A stretch of 44,679 bases of DNA from positions 1 to 44,679 of the forward strand of contig NZ_JAKWBF010000042.1 of assembly GCF_022513585.1 (NCBI RefSeq), in the 5' to 3' direction. The notes beneath the pieces were generated by a model that did no database searches, was not told where the DNA came from, and was given only the letters and a program-made list of their open reading frames with translations. Below, piece after piece: positions 21,243 to 29,720 of this stretch (position 1 is the first letter of the stretch; the number at the start of each line of letters is the position of its first letter). A program made the position numbers and the translations under genes. The DNA is from Gordonia gummivorans. Its GTDB lineage: Bacteria; Actinomycetota; Actinomycetes; Mycobacteriales; Mycobacteriaceae.

Positions 21243-22151
21243 CTATCCAAGTTCGGTGATCTTCGCGATGTCGGCGGGCGCCTTGAGGGCGACCGCGGGG
21301 GTGCCCTTGAGCTCGCGCTTCGCGATGCCGACCAGCGTGCCGGCCGGCGGGAGTTCGACGATTGCGTTCGCGGCGTTGTCGCGGAGGTAGGCCGAGCACA
21401 GGTCCCAGCGGACCGGGCTGGTCACCTGGGCGACGAGCTTCGTCAGTGCGTCCGCGCCGTTCGCGACCGGCTGACCGTCGGAATTCGACAGCAGGGTGCG
21501 GTTGGGGTCGGCCGGGGTGATCCGCGCAGCCGCCTCGGCGACAGCCTCCTGGGCCGGCGCCATGTAGCGGGTGTGGAATGCACCGGCGACGGCGAGCTTA
21601 CGGATGCGCGCCTTTTCCGGCGGAGCGGCGATGAGTTCGTCGATCGCCGATTCGGCGCCGGCGGCGACGATCTGCCCGGCGGCATTGCGGTTGGCCGGTA
21701 CGAGGTCGAGTTCGGCGAGACGTGCCAGCACCTGCGCTTCGTCACCACCGAGAACGGCGGCCATCGTGGTCGGTTCCAGTGCGCAGGCCCGGGCCATCTC
21801 GGCGCCGCGGACGGCGGCGAGGGTCACAGCCTCGTCGGAGCTGATGACTCCGGTGATGGCGGCCGCGGCGAGTTCGCCGACCGAATGGCCGGCCACGACC
21901 GCGTCGTCGGGGAGTTCGCCACCCTTGCGCACCTCGTCGAAGGCCAGGAGCGCCGAGGCGACGACGAGCGGCTGGGTGACTGCGGTGTCGGTGATTTCCT
22001 CCGCGGTCGCGGAGGTGCCGAGGCGTTCCAGATCGAGGCGGGTCAGCTTCGACCAGGTCGCCAGTTGATCACGCGCGCCAGGAAGATCCAGCCACGGCGT
22101 GAGCATGCCGGGCGTCTGGGAACCCTGTCCGGGGGCAAGCATCGTTAGCAC
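21243..22151 (-). CDS. fabD: Malonyl-CoA:ACP transacylase
   Basis: 302 residues starting at GTG 22151, giving an N-terminus VLTMLAPGQGSQ that lines up with the M. tuberculosis protein; an internal ATG at 22142 is possible. The nucleophile is Ser90 in GHSVGE and the partner is His194 in GAFHT. VPANRNAAGQIVAAG and SPVRWDL are also typical. It moves malonyl groups from CoA to AcpM. It is the first gene of the FAS-II operon, with about 195 bases of promoter region between it and the MabR-like gene. Confidence 0.95.
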   Translation of the reverse strand: MLTMLAPGQGSQTPGMLTPWLDLPGARDQLATWSKLTRLDLERLGTSATAEEITDTAVTQPLVVASALLAFDEVRKGGELPDDAVVAGHSVGELAAAAITGVISSDEAVTLAAVRGAEMARACALEPTTMAAVLGGDEAQVLARLAELDLVPANRNAAGQIVAAGAESAIDELIAAPPEKARIRKLAVAGAFHTRYMAPAQEAVAEAAARITPADPNRTLLSNSDGQPVANGADALTKLVAQVTSPVRWDLCSAYLRDNAANAIVELPPAGTLVGIAKRELKGTPAVALKAPADIAKITELG

Positions 22152-22217
22152 GTGACCAGAGAACACCGTTTGAACGACATATGTGGGTGTAGAGAAGCAT
22201 GAACCTTGTCGAGCACT

Positions 22218-22236
22218 TTTGTGGGGTTCCTACAAA
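22218..22236. promoter_or_regulatory. Candidate MabR-type operator before fabD
   Basis: TTTGT (22218-22222) and ACAAA (22232-22236) form an inverted repeat with a 9-base spacer (GGGGTTCCT), 67 bases upstream of the fabD start. It is the clearest palindrome in the gap 22152-22346 and stands in the right place for the PucR-type regulator encoded next door. The assignment is inference. Confidence 0.5.
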
Positions 22237-22346
22237 CTTCACCTTGGCGTCACCTGGTTCGTCATCACACTGAGATTCGTTACCCAACCGTGTCTTCGGG
22301 CGCTCTAACTGCGGAAACGTCGAAATGGCCGTGTTACGGATGTTTC

Positions 22347-23621
22347 CTATGTTGCTTGTGTAGGCGATTCGTGTCGGAAGTGTGTCAGTCGACCCACAGT
22401 CGCTGCGATCCTCAGTACGTACGCGTCGCGCGGGTTAGTTGGATCACGTCCTGTGATTTCTGAAATTTTCTTCAGTCTGTAACGAACCGTATTTGGATGG
22501 ATATACAGAACACGGGCGCACGACTCGACCGAACCGCCCGAGTCGAGGTATGCCTCCAAAGTGGAGTTCAGCGTGGCCCCACCCTTCTCCAGCGGTCGGA
22601 CGAGGGATTCGCTCAATGCGGCCATCGCGGAGTCATCCCCGTTCAGAGCGCGTTCGGGGAGAAGTTCGAGGCTGTGCACCGGTCGTGGTGCGTTCGGCCA
22701 CCCGACCACGGCGGTGATTCCGGACATGGCCTCGGTGGCGCTCGCGTGCGCACTTCCCAGGTTCGGCATGGTGGGACCGATCACCACCGGACCGTCGGCG
22801 AAATGGCCGAGCAGGGCGGTCGTGAACTTCTCGGTCGGTTTGATCGGGCCGCTGACGATGGCCACCAGCAGCGAGCCTTGCACCACCGACAGCGCCGACC
22901 GGTCGTGTGCACGTGCGGTGTTGTGGATCGCGAGGGGGACCGACACGTTCTGCTCGGGCGGTGGCGCGCCGACGATGACCGTAGCGGGGGCGTCGGAATC
23001 CCAGTTCAAGGCTGCGGCTCGGGAGAGCAGCTGCGGCCCCGTGTCGCCGCGGACCACGGCGTCGACGACGAGTGCCTCCAGGCGCGAGTCCCACGCGCCA
23101 CGTGATTCCGCCGCCGACGCATAGATCGAGGCCGCGGCGAAACCGATCTCGCGGCCGTAGCGCAGGACCGACTCGGTGAGCGCTCGGAGCTGCGCGTCGT
23201 TGCGGGCGAGAAGCGGCAACCACTTCTCGAAGAACTCCATCGCGACCCGCACCATCTCGACCGTCTGCAGCAGCGTGATGCGTCGGGCCAGATCCTGCGG
23301 CACCACCTGGAATGCCTGGACGGTGAACTTGACGTTGCCCTCGGGGTCCTGAATCCACTCGACGAAGTTGACGACCGCGGTCTGCACCACCAGTTGCACA
23401 CTGGCCCGCTGCGCGGCGTCGAGGTCGCCGAAGTACGGCAGCTGATCCTGCATCGAGTGAACCGCCTCGGTGGCGAGACGGCCGCTGTACTGCTTCACCC
23501 GGCGCAGCAGTGTGTCCGGCAGGGCGTCGTGCACAGTGGCCGGCGCAGGCACGTGTGCACCACGCTCCCCGAACACGTCGATGCTCGGGGGCTGCTGGTT
23601 GATCCGTGCGTCCGACACCAC
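22347..23621 (-). CDS. mabR: PucR-family regulator, MabR-like
   Basis: 424 residues. The C-terminal helix-turn-helix of the PucR type is at about 350-415 (LNSTLEAYLDSGGSVESCAR ... IHPNTVRYRLKKISEITG). The N-terminal part is a long helical domain (about 35-190) with no recognised enzyme motif, as in M. tuberculosis Rv2242. MabR activates the fabD-acpM-kasA-kasB operon there and binds long-chain acyl-CoA. Gene order aceE-mabR-fabD is the same. The start is a tandem GTG GTG without a good ribosome site, so the N-terminus is not certain. Confidence 0.88.
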   Translation of the reverse strand: MVSDARINQQPPSIDVFGERGAHVPAPATVHDALPDTLLRRVKQYSGRLATEAVHSMQDQLPYFGDLDAAQRASVQLVVQTAVVNFVEWIQDPEGNVKFTVQAFQVVPQDLARRITLLQTVEMVRVAMEFFEKWLPLLARNDAQLRALTESVLRYGREIGFAAASIYASAAESRGAWDSRLEALVVDAVVRGDTGPQLLSRAAALNWDSDAPATVIVGAPPPEQNVSVPLAIHNTARAHDRSALSVVQGSLLVAIVSGPIKPTEKFTTALLGHFADGPVVIGPTMPNLGSAHASATEAMSGITAVVGWPNAPRPVHSLELLPERALNGDDSAMAALSESLVRPLEKGGATLNSTLEAYLDSGGSVESCARVLYIHPNTVRYRLKKISEITGRDPTNPRDAYVLRIAATVGRLTHFRHESPTQAT

Positions 23622-23676
23622 TCCAATGTAGTGGTCGGTGGAGGTGGTCGAGACCGTGCTCGACGGTCCGGTCTGC

Positions 23677-26511
23677 TCAGGCGCTCCCGGTATCCGCGAA
23701 CGAGACCTCGGCCGCCGAGACGTCGGTGATCTTGTACTTGTCCGCCGCCTCGCGTGCGACGGTCATCGGAATGTGCCCGTCGCGGGCGAGTGCGACCAGA
23801 ACGCCGACGACGATCGACTGCGCGTCGACGTTGAAGAATCGCCGCGCGGCCGGTCGGGTGTCGGAGAAGCCGAACCCGTCGGTGCCCAGGGTGAGGTAGG
23901 TGCCCGGCACGTAGGCGCGGATCTGTTCCTGCACGCCGCGCATGTAATCGCTGACCGCGACGAACGGACCGGGAACCTCGCCGAGAACCTCGGTCAGGTA
24001 CGCGCGGCCGCCGTCGGTCGACGGTTCGCGCACCGCGGCCCGATCGGCCCGGATGCCGTCGCGGGCGAGTTCGCTCCACGACGTCACCGAGTAGACGTTG
24101 GCGCCGACATTCCACTCCTCGGCGAGGATCTCCTGGGCGCGCAGGGCATCGGGCATGGTGATCCCGGACACCAGGATGCTGGCCGGGTGTTCCTTGCCCT
24201 CCGGCGCGTCGGCGAAGCGGTAGATGCCCTTGAGGACGCCGGCCACGTCCAGATTCTCCGGCTGCGGGGGCTGGCTGAACGGCTCGTTGTAGACGGTCAG
24301 GTAGTAGTAGATGTTCTCCGGATTCTCGCCGTACATGCGCTTGAGACCGTCGGCGATGATGTGGCCGAGTTCGAAGGCGAACGCGGGGTCGTAGGCCACC
24401 ACCGCCGGGTTGGTCGCCGCGAGAAGCGGTGAGTGCCCGTCGGCGTGCTGCAGTCCCTCACCGGTGAGCGTCGTGCGTCCGGCTGTCGCGCCGATGACGA
24501 AACCGCGGGCCATCTGGTCGGCGGCGGCCCAGAAGCTGTCGCCGGTCCGCTGGAAACCGAACATCGAATAGAAGATGTAGAGCGGGATCATCGGTTCGCC
24601 GTGCGTGGAGTACGACGTGCCGACGGCGGTGAACGACGCCGCCGATCCGGCCTCGTTGATGCCCTCGTGCAGGATCTGCCCTTCCGAGCTCTCCTTGTAG
24701 GCGAGCATCAGCTCGGCGTCGACGGCCGTGTACAGCTGCCCGTTGCGGTTGTAGATCTTGAGGCTCGGGAACCATGAGTCCATGCCGAAGGTGCGGGCCT
24801 CGTCCGGGATGATCGGGACGATGCGCTTGCCGATCTCCTTGTCGCGCAACAGGTCCTTGAAGATGCGGACCAGCGCCATGGTGGTGGCCACCTGCTGCTT
24901 GCCGGATCCCTTGCCGCTCGTCTTGAGCGCCTGGCTGACGTCGGGCTTCAGTGCCTTCGCCTTGGTCCGCCGTTCCGGCAGCGATCCGCCGAGCGCCTTG
25001 CGGCGGTCGAGCATGTACTGGATCTCCGCCGACTCGGGCCCGGGGTTGTAATACGGCGGAAGGTAGGGGTCCTTTTCGAGCTGCTCGTCGGTGATCGGGA
25101 TCCGGTTGTTGTCGCGGAAGGCCTTGAGATCGTCGAGGGTCAGCTTCTTCATCTGGTGGGTCGCGTTGCGTCCCTCGAAGTGACTGCCGAGCAGATAGCC
25201 CTTGATGGTGTGCGCGAGGATGACGGTCGGCTGCCCCTTGTGGGCCATCGCTGCCGCGTAGGCGGCGTAGACCTTGCGGTAGTCGTGTCCGCCGCGCTTC
25301 ATCTCCCAGATGTCGGCGTCGGACATGTTCTTCACGAGTTCCTTGGTCCGCGGGTCGCGGGCGAAGAAGTGGTCGCGGATGAAACCGCCGTCGTTGGCGC
25401 GGTAGGTCTGGAAATCGCCGTCGGGCGTGGTGTTCATCAGGTTGACCAGCGCGCCCTCGTGGTCGGCGTAGAACAGCTTGTCCCACTCGCGGCCCCAGAT
25501 GACCTTGATGACGTTCCAGCCGGCGCCGCGGAAGAACGATTCGAGCTCCTGGATGATCTTGCCGTTGCCACGGACCGGGCCGTCGAGTCGCTGCAGGTTG
25601 CAGTTGACGACGAAGGTGAGGTTGTCGAGACCCTCGGTGGCGGCGAAGCTCGCGAATCCGCGCGACTCCGTTTCGTCCATCTCGCCGTCGCCGAGGAACG
25701 CCCACACGTGCTGGTCGGAGGTGTCCTTGATGCCCCGATCGTGCAGGTAGTGGTTGAACCGGGCCTGGTAGATGGCGTTCATCGGTCCCAGACCCATCGA
25801 GACTGTCGGGAACTGCCAGAACTCGGGCATCAGTCGGGGGTGCGGATACGACGGCAGGCCGCCACCCTCGCCGGCGTGGCTGTGTTCCTGGCGGAAGCCG
25901 TCCATGCGGGCCTCGTCGATGCGGCCCTCGAGGAAGGCACGTGCGTAGATTCCCGGCGCGGCATGGCCCTGGATGAAGATCTGGTCGCCGCCGCCGGAGT
26001 GGTCGAGGCCGCGGAAGAAGTGGTTGAAGCCGACCTCGTAGAGGGTGGCCGAGGACGCGTAGGTCGAGATGTGGCCGCCGACGCCGACGCCGGGTCGTTG
26101 CGCACGGTGCACCATGATCGCGGCGTTCCAGCGCAGGATGCGGCGGAACCGGCGTTCGACCGCCTCGTCGCCCGGGAACCAGGGCTCGCGTTCGGTGGTG
26201 ATCGTGTTGACGTAGTCGGTCGAGGTCAGCGACGGGATGGAGACCTGCTTCTCACCGGCCCGTTCCAGCAGCCGCAGCATGAGATAGCGCGCTCGGGATG
26301 GTCCGGCGTGATCGATCAGCTGATCGAAGGATTCCAGCCACTCGCCGGTCTCCTCTGGATCGATGTCGGGCAGGTACGACGCGACTCCTTCACGGATGAC
26401 GCGGACGCGATTGGAGTGACCATTCCGCGAGGGATCGACGGTGCCGTCGCTCCCTGTCGATGTGTCGCTTCCGCTCGCGCTTGCCTGTTCGGTCGGTGCC
26501 TCATGGGTCAC
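23677..26511 (-). CDS. aceE: Pyruvate dehydrogenase E1 component (homodimeric)
   Basis: 944 residues, full length for this class. The thiamine diphosphate motif begins GDGEMDE (274-280) and ends with the Asn-containing FVVNCNLQRLDG (about 300-311). The transketolase-like middle domain (EGINEAGSAASFTAVGTSYS) and C-terminal domain are complete. It decarboxylates pyruvate and passes the acetyl group to the lipoyl E2, giving acetyl-CoA, the feedstock for AccD6 and FAS-II. It starts with GTG (26511) and is upstream of mabR by 55 bases on the same strand, so read-through into the FAS-II region is possible. Confidence 0.95.
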   Translation of the reverse strand: MTHEAPTEQASASGSDTSTGSDGTVDPSRNGHSNRVRVIREGVASYLPDIDPEETGEWLESFDQLIDHAGPSRARYLMLRLLERAGEKQVSIPSLTSTDYVNTITTEREPWFPGDEAVERRFRRILRWNAAIMVHRAQRPGVGVGGHISTYASSATLYEVGFNHFFRGLDHSGGGDQIFIQGHAAPGIYARAFLEGRIDEARMDGFRQEHSHAGEGGGLPSYPHPRLMPEFWQFPTVSMGLGPMNAIYQARFNHYLHDRGIKDTSDQHVWAFLGDGEMDETESRGFASFAATEGLDNLTFVVNCNLQRLDGPVRGNGKIIQELESFFRGAGWNVIKVIWGREWDKLFYADHEGALVNLMNTTPDGDFQTYRANDGGFIRDHFFARDPRTKELVKNMSDADIWEMKRGGHDYRKVYAAYAAAMAHKGQPTVILAHTIKGYLLGSHFEGRNATHQMKKLTLDDLKAFRDNNRIPITDEQLEKDPYLPPYYNPGPESAEIQYMLDRRKALGGSLPERRTKAKALKPDVSQALKTSGKGSGKQQVATTMALVRIFKDLLRDKEIGKRIVPIIPDEARTFGMDSWFPSLKIYNRNGQLYTAVDAELMLAYKESSEGQILHEGINEAGSAASFTAVGTSYSTHGEPMIPLYIFYSMFGFQRTGDSFWAAADQMARGFVIGATAGRTTLTGEGLQHADGHSPLLAATNPAVVAYDPAFAFELGHIIADGLKRMYGENPENIYYYLTVYNEPFSQPPQPENLDVAGVLKGIYRFADAPEGKEHPASILVSGITMPDALRAQEILAEEWNVGANVYSVTSWSELARDGIRADRAAVREPSTDGGRAYLTEVLGEVPGPFVAVSDYMRGVQEQIRAYVPGTYLTLGTDGFGFSDTRPAARRFFNVDAQSIVVGVLVALARDGHIPMTVAREAADKYKITDVSAAEVSFADTGSA

Positions 26512-26615
26512 TGTGTTGCCTACTCCCTCGACTCGGCCGGGCCAACGGGTGGAGGTCCGGCGTCCGATGACATGGGCGCCGCTTCCTCGGAGATGGTGAG
26601 AACTGCGGTGTCCCT

Positions 26616-26637
26616 CTCACATCGTGCCCCATGTGAG
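26616..26637. promoter_or_regulatory. Inverted repeat between aceE and the lipoprotein gene
   Basis: CTCACAT (26616-26622) and ATGTGAG (26631-26637) are perfect 7-base arms with an 8-base spacer, in the divergent gap 26512-26731. The half-sites are the reverse of the CRP/GlxR order (TGTGA-N6-TCACA), so I do not assign it to that regulator. It could control aceE, the lipoprotein operon, or both. Confidence 0.45.
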
Positions 26638-26731
26638 GTCGCTTGGCACCGGGTGCGGCGGTGTTGGCCATCTCGCGCGTCATGGGTGCGGTAGCGTTTG
26701 GTCCTTATTACTGACGCGTAAGGAGTTGAGC

Positions 26732-27328
26732 ATGTGGGGCGGACCGGCGCGGAGACGTTTCGCCGCGGCGTCGGCGACTCGTCTGGTGGCGCTGTTCGTG
26801 GGTCTCGCCGCAGGTGCTCTCGTGCTGTCGTCGTGCGCGACGACGCTGCCCGGACACGGCGTGGCGGCGCCGGGCGAGGTTGCCGCCTACCGGTCCGAGG
26901 TGACCGCGGCGCGTCAGTCGAAGGCGAAGACGGCCGGTGTCGAGCTGTGTCGTGAGGCGATGGCCGCGATGGTGGTGATGGTGCGGGGTTACAACACCTT
27001 CGTCGGTCGGTTGAACCAGGCGCACAACTACCCGGCGGTGGGCGATCTGGACAACAAGGCCCGTGCAAGCCTCATCGCCGGTGCCGATCAGATTCGTCCG
27101 CACATCACCGGCGTGACCCCAGCAGACGTCGCTGCTCCGGCCCGGGCGTTCCTGGCGTCGAGTGGGCGGTTGGAGGACGGCATCCGTCGCGAATTGTTGG
27201 TCGCACTCAACCCGATCGCGAGCGGCTGGACCGGCGACAAGCAGCGCCTCCTCGATGCCTGTGCACCGTACGTACCCATGCCCGCGGCCACGTCCGCGAC
27301 ACCGCGTCCGTCGGCGACGCCCGGGTGA
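26732..27328 (+). CDS. Putative lipoprotein, Rv2240c-like position
   Basis: 198 residues from ATG 26732, placed by AAGGAG 6 bases upstream. Signal peptide: Arg-rich start (PARRRF), hydrophobic core (LVALFVGLAAGALVL), then lipobox LSSC. The mature part is helical and of no recognised family, with a Pro/Thr/Ala tail. Cleavage and lipidation at Cys would leave it on the outer face of the membrane. It is divergent from aceE and lies upstream of the DUF3052 and ahpE genes, as the M. tuberculosis Rv2240c-2239c-2238c set does. Function unknown. Confidence 0.8.
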   Translation: MWGGPARRRFAAASATRLVALFVGLAAGALVLSSCATTLPGHGVAAPGEVAAYRSEVTAARQSKAKTAGVELCREAMAAMVVMVRGYNTFVGRLNQAHNYPAVGDLDNKARASLIAGADQIRPHITGVTPADVAAPARAFLASSGRLEDGIRRELLVALNPIASGWTGDKQRLLDACAPYVPMPAATSATPRPSATPG

Positions 27329-27467
27329 GCGCCCACTCGACGCAGTGGCCGGGGGAGTGCAACAAAACGAATCCGTTCATGCCTCCCAGTGGAACTGAAA
27401 GACATGCCCTAGGCTGTTCTCTAAGTTCGTCCAGCACCACATTGGCACTTGTAGGAGGTTTCGCGCG

Positions 27468-27902
27468 GTGGTAGCCGCCACAGACGGTAGCTCGGGGGGT
27501 AGTAGGGCCGACAAACTCGGTCTGGAATCCGGCATGGTTGTGCAGGAGCTGGGTTGGGACGAGGACACCGACGACGACCTGCGTGCAGACATCGAAGACG
27601 CCATCGGAGCCGAAATGCTCGACGATGACGCCGACGACGTCATCGACATGGTCCTCCTCTGGTGGCGCGACGATGACGGCGATCTTGTCGACGAGTTGAT
27701 GGATGTGATCTCGCCGCTGGCCGACGACGGGTTCGTGTGGGTGGTCTCGCCGAAGACCGGGAACACGGGCTATGTCGATCCGAGCGAGATCGCCGAGGCC
27801 GCGACGACTGCCGGATTGACGCAGACGTCGGTGGTGAACCTGGGTGAGTGGTCGGGGTCCCGGCTCGTTCAGCCCAAGGCCCGCCCCGGAAAGCGCGCAT
27901 GA
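27468..27902 (+). CDS. DUF3052 family protein
   Basis: 144 residues from GTG 27468, with GGAGG 11 bases upstream. It is very acidic (WDEDTDDDLRADIEDAIG; DDDADDVIDMVLLWWRDDDGD) and ends with a positively charged tail. DUF3052 is a small actinobacterial family (Rv2239c in M. tuberculosis) of unknown role. Its last bases overlap the ahpE start as ATGA, so the two are co-translated. That coupling suggests a link to peroxide defence, but nothing in the protein shows how. Confidence 0.85.
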   Translation: MVAATDGSSGGSRADKLGLESGMVVQELGWDEDTDDDLRADIEDAIGAEMLDDDADDVIDMVLLWWRDDDGDLVDELMDVISPLADDGFVWVVSPKTGNTGYVDPSEIAEAATTAGLTQTSVVNLGEWSGSRLVQPKARPGKRA

Positions 27903-28381
27903 ACGACGCGTCACCGACAGGGCCGTTGCCCGTCGGTACCCGCGCGCCCGATTTCGAATTGCGCGACCAGAACCATCAGGTCGTGTCGCTGGAACGACTC
28001 CGCGCAGACGGCTCGGTGCTGGTCGTGTTCTTCCCGCTGGCGTTCACCGGAACCTGTCAGGGCGAACTCGGCCACATCCGCGACAACCTGCCGCAGTTCG
28101 ACAACGACGCGCTCACAACGGTCGCGGTATCGGTCGGGGCATCACCCACGCACAAGGTCTGGTCGTCGGCGCAGGGATTTCTGTTCCCGATCCTGTCGGA
28201 CTTCTGGCCGCACGGTGCGGTCGCACAGGCCTACGGGGTGTTCGACGCCGAGCGGGGGATCGCCAACCGCGGCACCTTCCTCGTCGGACCGGACGGTGAC
28301 ATCGTGTTCTCCGACGTGGTCGGCCCCGGTGAGGTGCGCGAACAAGCGTTGTGGGACAAGGCATTCACCGCGCTGGGCTGA
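27899..28381 (+). CDS. ahpE: One-cysteine peroxiredoxin AhpE
   Basis: 160 residues from ATG 27899 (ATGA overlap with the DUF3052 gene). The peroxidatic Cys53 is in PLAFTGTCQGEL, and there is no other cysteine in the protein, so it is a 1-Cys enzyme. Phrases such as SDFWPHGAVAQAYGVF and GIANRGTFLV match M. tuberculosis AhpE. It reduces peroxides in the cytoplasm; in mycobacteria its recycling uses mycothiol with mycoredoxin-1. A mycothiol-type isomerase gene at 37.5 kb agrees with a mycothiol-making host. Confidence 0.95.
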   Translation: MNDASPTGPLPVGTRAPDFELRDQNHQVVSLERLRADGSVLVVFFPLAFTGTCQGELGHIRDNLPQFDNDALTTVAVSVGASPTHKVWSSAQGFLFPILSDFWPHGAVAQAYGVFDAERGIANRGTFLVGPDGDIVFSDVVGPGEVREQALWDKAFTALG

Positions 28382-28397
28382 GACACGCCCCAGTGGT

Positions 28398-28616
28398 TCA
28401 GTTCCGAGTGCGATCGGACCGGGCGAGGATGTCGAGTTCGGCGATGATGCGGTCGGTGTCGGGTCCGTAGCGACGTGTTTGGGCGCGGGTTGCCCAGTCG
28501 ACGAGATATCCCAGTGGGATCGGCCTCGGGTCGTCGACCCGGCGGTGCGTGCGGTACACGATTACGGCGATCGGTAGCACGATGGCGATGGCGAGAACGA
28601 TGGTGAGTGCGGTCAT
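28398..28616 (-). CDS. Small single-span membrane protein
   Basis: 72 residues from ATG 28616 (or four more from 28628). The N-terminus is one membrane helix (TALTIVLAIAIVLPIAVIVY). The rest is a short basic/acidic cytoplasmic tail (RTHRRVDDPRPIPLGYLVDW ... DRIIAELDILARSD). No family is recognised. It ends 17 bases from the ahpE stop in convergent orientation and is divergent from the GlxA-type gene. The start is uncertain because no clear ribosome site is seen. Confidence 0.6.
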   Translation of the reverse strand: MTALTIVLAIAIVLPIAVIVYRTHRRVDDPRPIPLGYLVDWATRAQTRRYGPDTDRIIAELDILARSDRTRN

Positions 28617-28698
28617 GGAAGAAATCATGCGCGCATAAAGTTCCTGCCAACAGAGGCGGGAAAGACATTGTTCGCAAAGAATCTGCCACACTGGGTGT

Positions 28699-29670
28699 GT
28701 GTTGCGATCCATCGGAGTACTCCTGTTCGGAGACGTCGCGCTCTTTGAGTTCGGCGTGCTCAGTGAGGTCTTCGGCCTCGACCGCACCGACGACGGTGTG
28801 CCTGCGTTCGACTTCCGCGTCGCGTCGCCCGAACCCGGCGCAGCGCTGAATGTGGGAAACGGGGTGACGATCGCGGCACCGCACTCGCTCGAGGACTGCC
28901 GCGACGTCGACCTGGTGGCGATTCCCGGTGGCAGTACCTCAGGCGATTACCCGAGCGAGATCCTCGAGACGTTGCGCACGGTGGTCGACAACGGAGGACG
29001 TGTGCTCACCGTGTGTTCGGGCGCCTTCGTCGCCGGCGCGGCCGGCCTGCTCGACGGTCGGCGGTGTACGACGCATTGGCGCTACGGCGCGAAGCTGGGA
29101 CGCATGTACCCACAGGCGCGGGTGGACACCGATGTCCTGTTCGTCGACGACGGTCCGATCACCACCAGCGCGGGCACGGCCGCCGGGATCGATGCCGCAC
29201 TCCATCTCGTGCGCGAGTCGTGGGGTCCGGCGGTGGTCAACCGAATCGCTCGGCGCATGGTGGTGCCACCGCACCGCGACGGCGGCCAGCGACAGTTCGT
29301 CGACATGCCGATGCCGACCTGCGCCGACGCCGGGTTCGGGGAATTGCTGGAGTGGATGGTCGAACACCTCGACCGCGATCTCACCGTCGACGATCTGGCG
29401 GCCCGGATGCACATGTCGGGGCGGACCTTTGCTCGGCGATTCGTCGACGAGGTGGGCGTCGCACCGCGCCGGTGGCTCACCGAACAACGCGTGCTGGCTT
29501 CCAAGGGGCTGCTCGAACAGACCGACCTGCCCATCGAGGAGGTGGCGAGGCTCGTCGGGTTCGCGTCGGCAACGCTTCTTCGGCATCACTTCGCCTCGGC
29601 AGTCGGCGTCGCGCCGCTGGCCTATCGGCGTCGGTTCGCGTGTGCGAGCGACGTCCCCGTGTCGCAATGA
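28699..29670 (+). CDS. GlxA-type AraC regulator with DJ-1/PfpI domain
   Basis: 323 residues from GTG 28699. Residues about 5-180 are a DJ-1/PfpI-like amidotransferase fold with the nucleophile-elbow cysteine in LTVCSGAFVAGAAGLLDGR. Residues about 215-312 hold the two AraC helix-turn-helix motifs (LTVDDLAARMHMSGRTFARRF and PIEEVARLVGFASATLLRHHF). This is the GlxA family of activators, which sense small metabolites through the DJ-1 domain. The target is not evident; the neighbours are a small membrane protein and, convergent across 50 bases, an acyltransferase. Confidence 0.9.
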   Translation: MLRSIGVLLFGDVALFEFGVLSEVFGLDRTDDGVPAFDFRVASPEPGAALNVGNGVTIAAPHSLEDCRDVDLVAIPGGSTSGDYPSEILETLRTVVDNGGRVLTVCSGAFVAGAAGLLDGRRCTTHWRYGAKLGRMYPQARVDTDVLFVDDGPITTSAGTAAGIDAALHLVRESWGPAVVNRIARRMVVPPHRDGGQRQFVDMPMPTCADAGFGELLEWMVEHLDRDLTVDDLAARMHMSGRTFARRFVDEVGVAPRRWLTEQRVLASKGLLEQTDLPIEEVARLVGFASATLLRHHFASAVGVAPLAYRRRFACASDVPVSQ

Positions 29671-29720
29671 TGGGATTCACGCCGACGCAGATTCAAGGCA
29701 ACGCCGGTTGCCGACTCGCG

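Noticed and set aside
26616..26637. CRP/GlxR binding site
   Set aside because: The half-sites are in the order TCACA...TGTGA with 10 bases between, opposite to the TGTGA-N6-TCACA consensus.
25156..26694. A 512-codon plus-strand frame opposite aceE
   Set aside because: aceE is full length with its thiamine diphosphate motif; the opposite frame shows no domain.
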